Source of the DNA: Bacillota bacterium
Lineage (GTDB): Bacteria > Bacillota > Dethiobacteria > Dethiobacterales > Dethiobacteraceae
Reading direction: 5' to 3'
Length of the DNA stretch: 8,161 nucleotides
NCBI GenBank assembly: GCA_024650095.1
Contig: JANKMV010000080.1
Location: 1 to 8,161, forward strand
Made by a program: the position numbers and the translations under genes. Below the pieces are notes generated by a model. That model was not told where the DNA came from, made no database searches, and saw nothing but the letters and a program-made list of their open reading frames with translations. Shown here one piece after another: positions 5,166-8,161 of this stretch (position 1 is the stretch's first letter; every line of letters starts with the position of its first letter).

Positions 5166-7514
5166 GTGGCCAACGAGAAAAAACAAATACCGCTTCTGCC
5201 CTTACGAGGGATTCTTGTCTTTCCTAACATGGTTCTTCACCTAGACGTAGGCCGTGACCGATCTGTAAATGCGTTAGAGCAGGCCATGGTGGAAGATAAC
5301 AAGATTCTTTTGGTAGCACAGAAGGAAGCTAGAATTGACGAGCCAACGCCTAACGATATGTATACGATGGGAACGATTGCCCAAGTCAAGCAAATGCTAA
5401 AGTTACCGGGTGGTACAATTCGCGTTTTAGTGGAAGGATTGACGCGTGCAAATGTACAGGAGTTCGTTGCGGATGATCCCTACTTTAAAGTAGAAGCGGA
5501 AGAACTTGAAGAAGACGTTACAAAAAGTGTAGAAGTAGAAGCGCTAATGCGCAGTGTAATTTACCAGTTTGAGCAGTATATTAAATTAAGCAAAAAAATC
5601 CCACCTGAAACATTGGTCACTGTATCCAGTATGGATGAGCCTGGCAGGATGGCGGATTTAATTGCGTCGCATCTTACGCTTAAGATTCAACAAAAACAAG
5701 ATATCCTAGAGGCAGTGACGCCACGGGATCGCTTGGAAAAGCTTACGGAGATTCTTACTCACGAAATGGAGATTCTCGAAATAGAGCGTAAAATAAATCT
5801 GCGTGTCCGCAAGCAAATGGAGCGGACGCAAAAAGAATATTATTTACGTGAACAGATGAAAGCCATACAAAAGGAATTGGGCGAAAAAGATGAGCGATTG
5901 GCTGAGGCAGATGATTATAGAGAAAAAATTAGTGAAGCAAAACTACCGGAGGAAGTAGAAGAAAAGGCGCAAAAGGAAGTTGAGCGTCTAGAAAAAATGC
6001 CACCAGCCGCAGCAGAATCTGTGGTAATACGCAATTATTTAGATTGGATTTTAGCACTCCCATGGTCAAAGCAGACGGAAGACCGACTTGATTTGACCAT
6101 GGCCGAGCAAATCCTTGATGAAGACCATTACGGATTAGAAAAGGTTAAAGAGCGTATTATTGAATATCTCGCTGTACGCCAACTAGCAGAGAAGTTGAAG
6201 GGACCGATCCTTTGTCTTGTCGGACCACCAGGAGTGGGAAAAACGTCATTGGCCCGTTCAGTAGCACGAGCACTCGAACGCAAATTTGTGCGCATTTCCT
6301 TAGGGGGTGTGCGTGATGAAGCGGAAGTTCGTGGACATCGGCGTACGTATGTGGGGGCTATGCCCGGACGTATTCTGCAAGCCATGCGCCAGGCAACCTC
6401 CCAGAATCCTGTTTTCCTGCTAGATGAAATTGATAAAATGTCTACTGACTTTCGAGGTGATCCCTCGGCAGCACTTTTGGAAGTATTAGATCCAGAGCAA
6501 AATAACACGTTCTCCGATCACTATATAGAGATGCCCTTTGATCTATCTCATGTAATGTTTATAACTACGGCGAACACGCTTTACAATATTCCACAGCCCC
6601 TGTTGGATCGGATGGAAACTATCTATATCCCGGGATACACTGAAGAAGAAAAAGTTGAAATTGCCCAGCGTTATTTGCTGCCTAAGCAATTAAAGGCCAA
6701 TGGGTTAGAAAAAGAAAATATGACGGTTTCTGAAAAAACGTTGAGAAAAGTCATTCGGCAGTATACACGGGAAGCAGGTGTGCGGAATTTAGAGCGGCAA
6801 ATCGCAGCCCTCTGCCGCAAGGTAGCTAAAGCCGTGGTACGTGATAAAAAACCGAAATCTGCCATTACATTGCAAAACCTTGATAAATATTTGGGCATGC
6901 CACGCTTCCGCTATGGTATGGCTGAAACAGAAGATGAAGTCGGGGTCGCAACGGGTCTCGCCTGGACAGAAGCAGGCGGCGATACGCTTGTCATCGAGGT
7001 AACGCTAATGAAGGGTAAAGGGAAGCTCCTGCTCACAGGAAAACTGGGTGAAGTTATGCAGGAATCGGCGCAAGCAGGCCTCTCCTATATCCGCACACGG
7101 GCGAAAGAGTTAAACATTGAAGAAGATTTTCACGAAAAATATGATATACACATTCATATTCCTGAGGGTGCCATTCCCAAGGATGGTCCATCTGCCGGCA
7201 TTACCATGGCCACCGCTCTCATTTCCGCTCTCACGCGACGGCCTTATAAGCGCACGGTAGCCATGACAGGTGAAATAACCCTTCGTGGTCGCGTTCTTCC
7301 CATCGGAGGGCTGAAGGAAAAAGTGTTAGCAGCTCACCGTGCAGGGATTAAAACCATCATTTTACCGGCGGACAACAAGAAGGATCTTTCGGAAATACCG
7401 GAAAATGTACGCCGACGTTTAGAATTCATTCCTGTCGAGCATGTGGGTGAGGTGCTTCAGCATGCGTTAGCTGATGCCCCTATCGCTGATGTCGCAGTAG
7501 AGGGTACTGTATAA
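5166..7514 (+). CDS. lon: Lon (LonA) ATP-dependent serine protease
   Basis: Lon is a soluble hexameric protease that degrades misfolded and specific regulatory proteins. The product is 782 residues, normal for LonA. Residues ~7-200 form the N-terminal substrate-binding domain ([13 protein letters not shown] near the start), followed by a charged coiled-coil stretch at ~195-280. The AAA+ module has Walker A GPPGVGKT (353-360), Walker B VFLLDEID (416-423) and sensor-2 GVRNLER (538-544). The peptidase domain has Ser676 (PKDGPSAG) and Lys719 (GGLKEK), 43 apart as expected. Translation starts at a GTG, chosen because GGAGG at 5152-5156 lies 9 nt upstream and the reading begins with the typical short N-terminus; no in-frame ATG occurs before residue 22. 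A likely extended -10 promoter and an inverted repeat lie upstream. The stop overlaps the ysxC start by one base. Confidence 0.97.
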   Translation: MANEKKQIPLLPLRGILVFPNMVLHLDVGRDRSVNALEQAMVEDNKILLVAQKEARIDEPTPNDMYTMGTIAQVKQMLKLPGGTIRVLVEGLTRANVQEFVADDPYFKVEAEELEEDVTKSVEVEALMRSVIYQFEQYIKLSKKIPPETLVTVSSMDEPGRMADLIASHLTLKIQQKQDILEAVTPRDRLEKLTEILTHEMEILEIERKINLRVRKQMERTQKEYYLREQMKAIQKELGEKDERLAEADDYREKISEAKLPEEVEEKAQKEVERLEKMPPAAAESVVIRNYLDWILALPWSKQTEDRLDLTMAEQILDEDHYGLEKVKERIIEYLAVRQLAEKLKGPILCLVGPPGVGKTSLARSVARALERKFVRISLGGVRDEAEVRGHRRTYVGAMPGRILQAMRQATSQNPVFLLDEIDKMSTDFRGDPSAALLEVLDPEQNNTFSDHYIEMPFDLSHVMFITTANTLYNIPQPLLDRMETIYIPGYTEEEKVEIAQRYLLPKQLKANGLEKENMTVSEKTLRKVIRQYTREAGVRNLERQIAALCRKVAKAVVRDKKPKSAITLQNLDKYLGMPRFRYGMAETEDEVGVATGLAWTEAGGDTLVIEVTLMKGKGKLLLTGKLGEVMQESAQAGLSYIRTRAKELNIEEDFHEKYDIHIHIPEGAIPKDGPSAGITMATALISALTRRPYKRTVAMTGEITLRGRVLPIGGLKEKVLAAHRAGIKTIILPADNKKDLSEIPENVRRRLEFIPVEHVGEVLQHALADAPIADVAVEGTV
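7499..7504 (+). promoter_or_regulatory. Ribosome binding site of ysxC inside lon
   Basis: AGAGGG within the last codons of lon lies 9 nt before the ysxC ATG at 7514. It supports that start over the Met codon at 7523 and, with the TAATG stop-start overlap, suggests translational coupling to lon. Confidence 0.65.
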
Positions 7515-8098
7515 TGAAAATCATGTCTGCGGAGTTTGTGATTAGTGCTGTGAGCAGTGCACAATATCCGCAAACTAGCATACCCGAGATCGCGTTTGTT
7601 GGACGCTCTAACGTGGGTAAGTCCTCGCTCCTTAATTCATTGATCAACAGAAAAAAGTTGGCTAAGACGAGTGGTAATCCGGGCAAAACGCGCCTTATTA
7701 ACTTCTTCTTAATTAACGAAGCCTTTCATTTCGTGGATTTACCCGGGTATGGCTTTGCCAAGGTATCCCAAGAGATGAAAAGGCAGTGGGGCGAAATCAT
7801 TGAAGAGTATTTAACCAGCCGTGAAACATTAAAGCTGGTGGTCCAATTGGTGGATGTTCGCCATCCCCCTTCAGCTGACGATGTAACCATGTATCAGTGG
7901 CTCGTCCATTTTAATATACCCACCGTTATTGTGGCCACTAAGACGGATAAAATCTCACGAGGTAATTGGCATAAGCACATTAAACAGATTCGCGATGGGC
8001 TCAAATTAGGCCCCCAGGGACCTGTCATCCTCTATTCGATGCAAACCGGACAGGGTAAGGATGAGTTATGGAGTACGATAAAACAATATGTTTCATAA
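7514..8098 (+). CDS. ysxC: YsxC/EngB (YihA), ribosome-biogenesis GTPase
   Basis: This is a small TRAFAC-class GTPase that assists late assembly of the 50S ribosomal subunit, essential in B. subtilis and E. coli. The product is 194 residues, matching the family. The G motifs are visible: G1 GRSNVGKSS (30-38), G2 around Thr59 (NPGKTR), G3 DLPG (75-78) in the family signature FVDLPGYGFAKV, G4 TKTDK (142-146) and G5 around Ser175 (LYSMQTG). There is no membrane segment or extra domain, as expected for a cytosolic ribosome-associated factor. The ATG overlaps the lon TAA by one base, so lon and ysxC are almost certainly co-transcribed. The neighbourhood lon-ysxC is widely conserved in Bacillota. 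The stop codon begins the stem of the downstream terminator. Confidence 0.97.
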   Translation: MKIMSAEFVISAVSSAQYPQTSIPEIAFVGRSNVGKSSLLNSLINRKKLAKTSGNPGKTRLINFFLINEAFHFVDLPGYGFAKVSQEMKRQWGEIIEEYLTSRETLKLVVQLVDVRHPPSADDVTMYQWLVHFNIPTVIVATKTDKISRGNWHKHIKQIRDGLKLGPQGPVILYSMQTGQGKDELWSTIKQYVS

Positions 8099-8136
8099 GT
8101 AAGGGTAGAGTTTGCACCTACCCTTACTTCTTTTTT
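8097..8136 (+). terminator. Strong intrinsic terminator after ysxC
   Basis: GTAAGGGTAG (8099-8108) pairs perfectly with CTACCCTTAC (8118-8127) around a 9-nt loop. Two more A-T pairs reach into the ysxC stop codon, and the tail is TTCTTTTTT. It ends the lon-ysxC transcript. The final 25 nt (8137-8161) show no recognisable feature. Confidence 0.93.
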
Positions 8137-8161
8137 GGGCCTGATAGGACGTTATATCCCT

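Noticed and set aside
6128..6508. A 126-codon open frame on the - strand inside lon
   Set aside because: It lies antisense to the conserved AAA+ core of Lon, and the translation resembles no protein family. The other antisense frames in clpX, lonB and ysxC were rejected for the same reason.
1..8161. Mobile elements, CRISPR arrays, phage genes or a novel multi-gene system
   Set aside because: All coding space is taken by six well-known housekeeping genes in a conserved order. No transposase, terminal inverted repeats, spacer arrays or foreign-looking composition was seen.

Overview
This is a core-genome proteostasis cluster of a Gram-positive-type bacterium, almost certainly a member of the Bacillota (Firmicutes). 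Three things point there: the gene order tig-clpP-clpX-lonB-lon-ysxC, a membrane-anchored LonB very close to the Bacillus type, and strong purine-rich Shine-Dalgarno sites with intrinsic terminators. The moderate base composition and clpP lying directly before clpX (in Bacillus subtilis clpP is elsewhere) fit a Clostridia/Negativicutes-type organism better than a Bacillus. I cannot name a genus from the sequence. All genes are on the + strand.

Layout. Positions 2-1165 hold most of trigger factor (tig), whose first ~60 residues lie outside the window. clpP (1177-1758) and clpX (1780-3042) follow with gaps of 11 and 21 nt, so the three read as one operon. A 27-bp perfect palindrome covers the clpX stop codon, and a very strong intrinsic terminator (3110-3147) closes the operon. 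The 320-nt gap to lonB contains this terminator, a diverged direct repeat whose two copies each lead into a hairpin, and a weaker terminator-like hairpin. lonB (3363-5036) encodes a membrane-anchored Lon-type protease. A 129-nt gap with a likely extended -10 promoter and an inverted repeat precedes lon (5166-7514), the soluble Lon protease. ysxC/engB (7514-8098), a ribosome-assembly GTPase, overlaps the lon stop by one base (TAATG). A strong terminator at 8097-8136 ends that unit. The last 25 nt show nothing recognisable.

How the genes work together. Trigger factor meets nascent chains at the ribosome exit. ClpX unfolds substrates and feeds them to ClpP. LonB and Lon are two self-contained AAA+ Ser/Lys proteases, one at the membrane and one in the cytosol. 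YsxC assists assembly of the large ribosomal subunit. All catalytic residues I looked for are present in ClpP, ClpX, LonB, Lon and YsxC, so every complete gene looks functional.

Novelty. I see no new multi-gene system; the gene content is standard. The items worth a second look are non-coding (the clpX-stop palindrome, the repeated hairpin module before lonB, the inverted repeat at the lon promoter), plus an apparent 9-residue in-frame insertion near the N-terminus of trigger factor.
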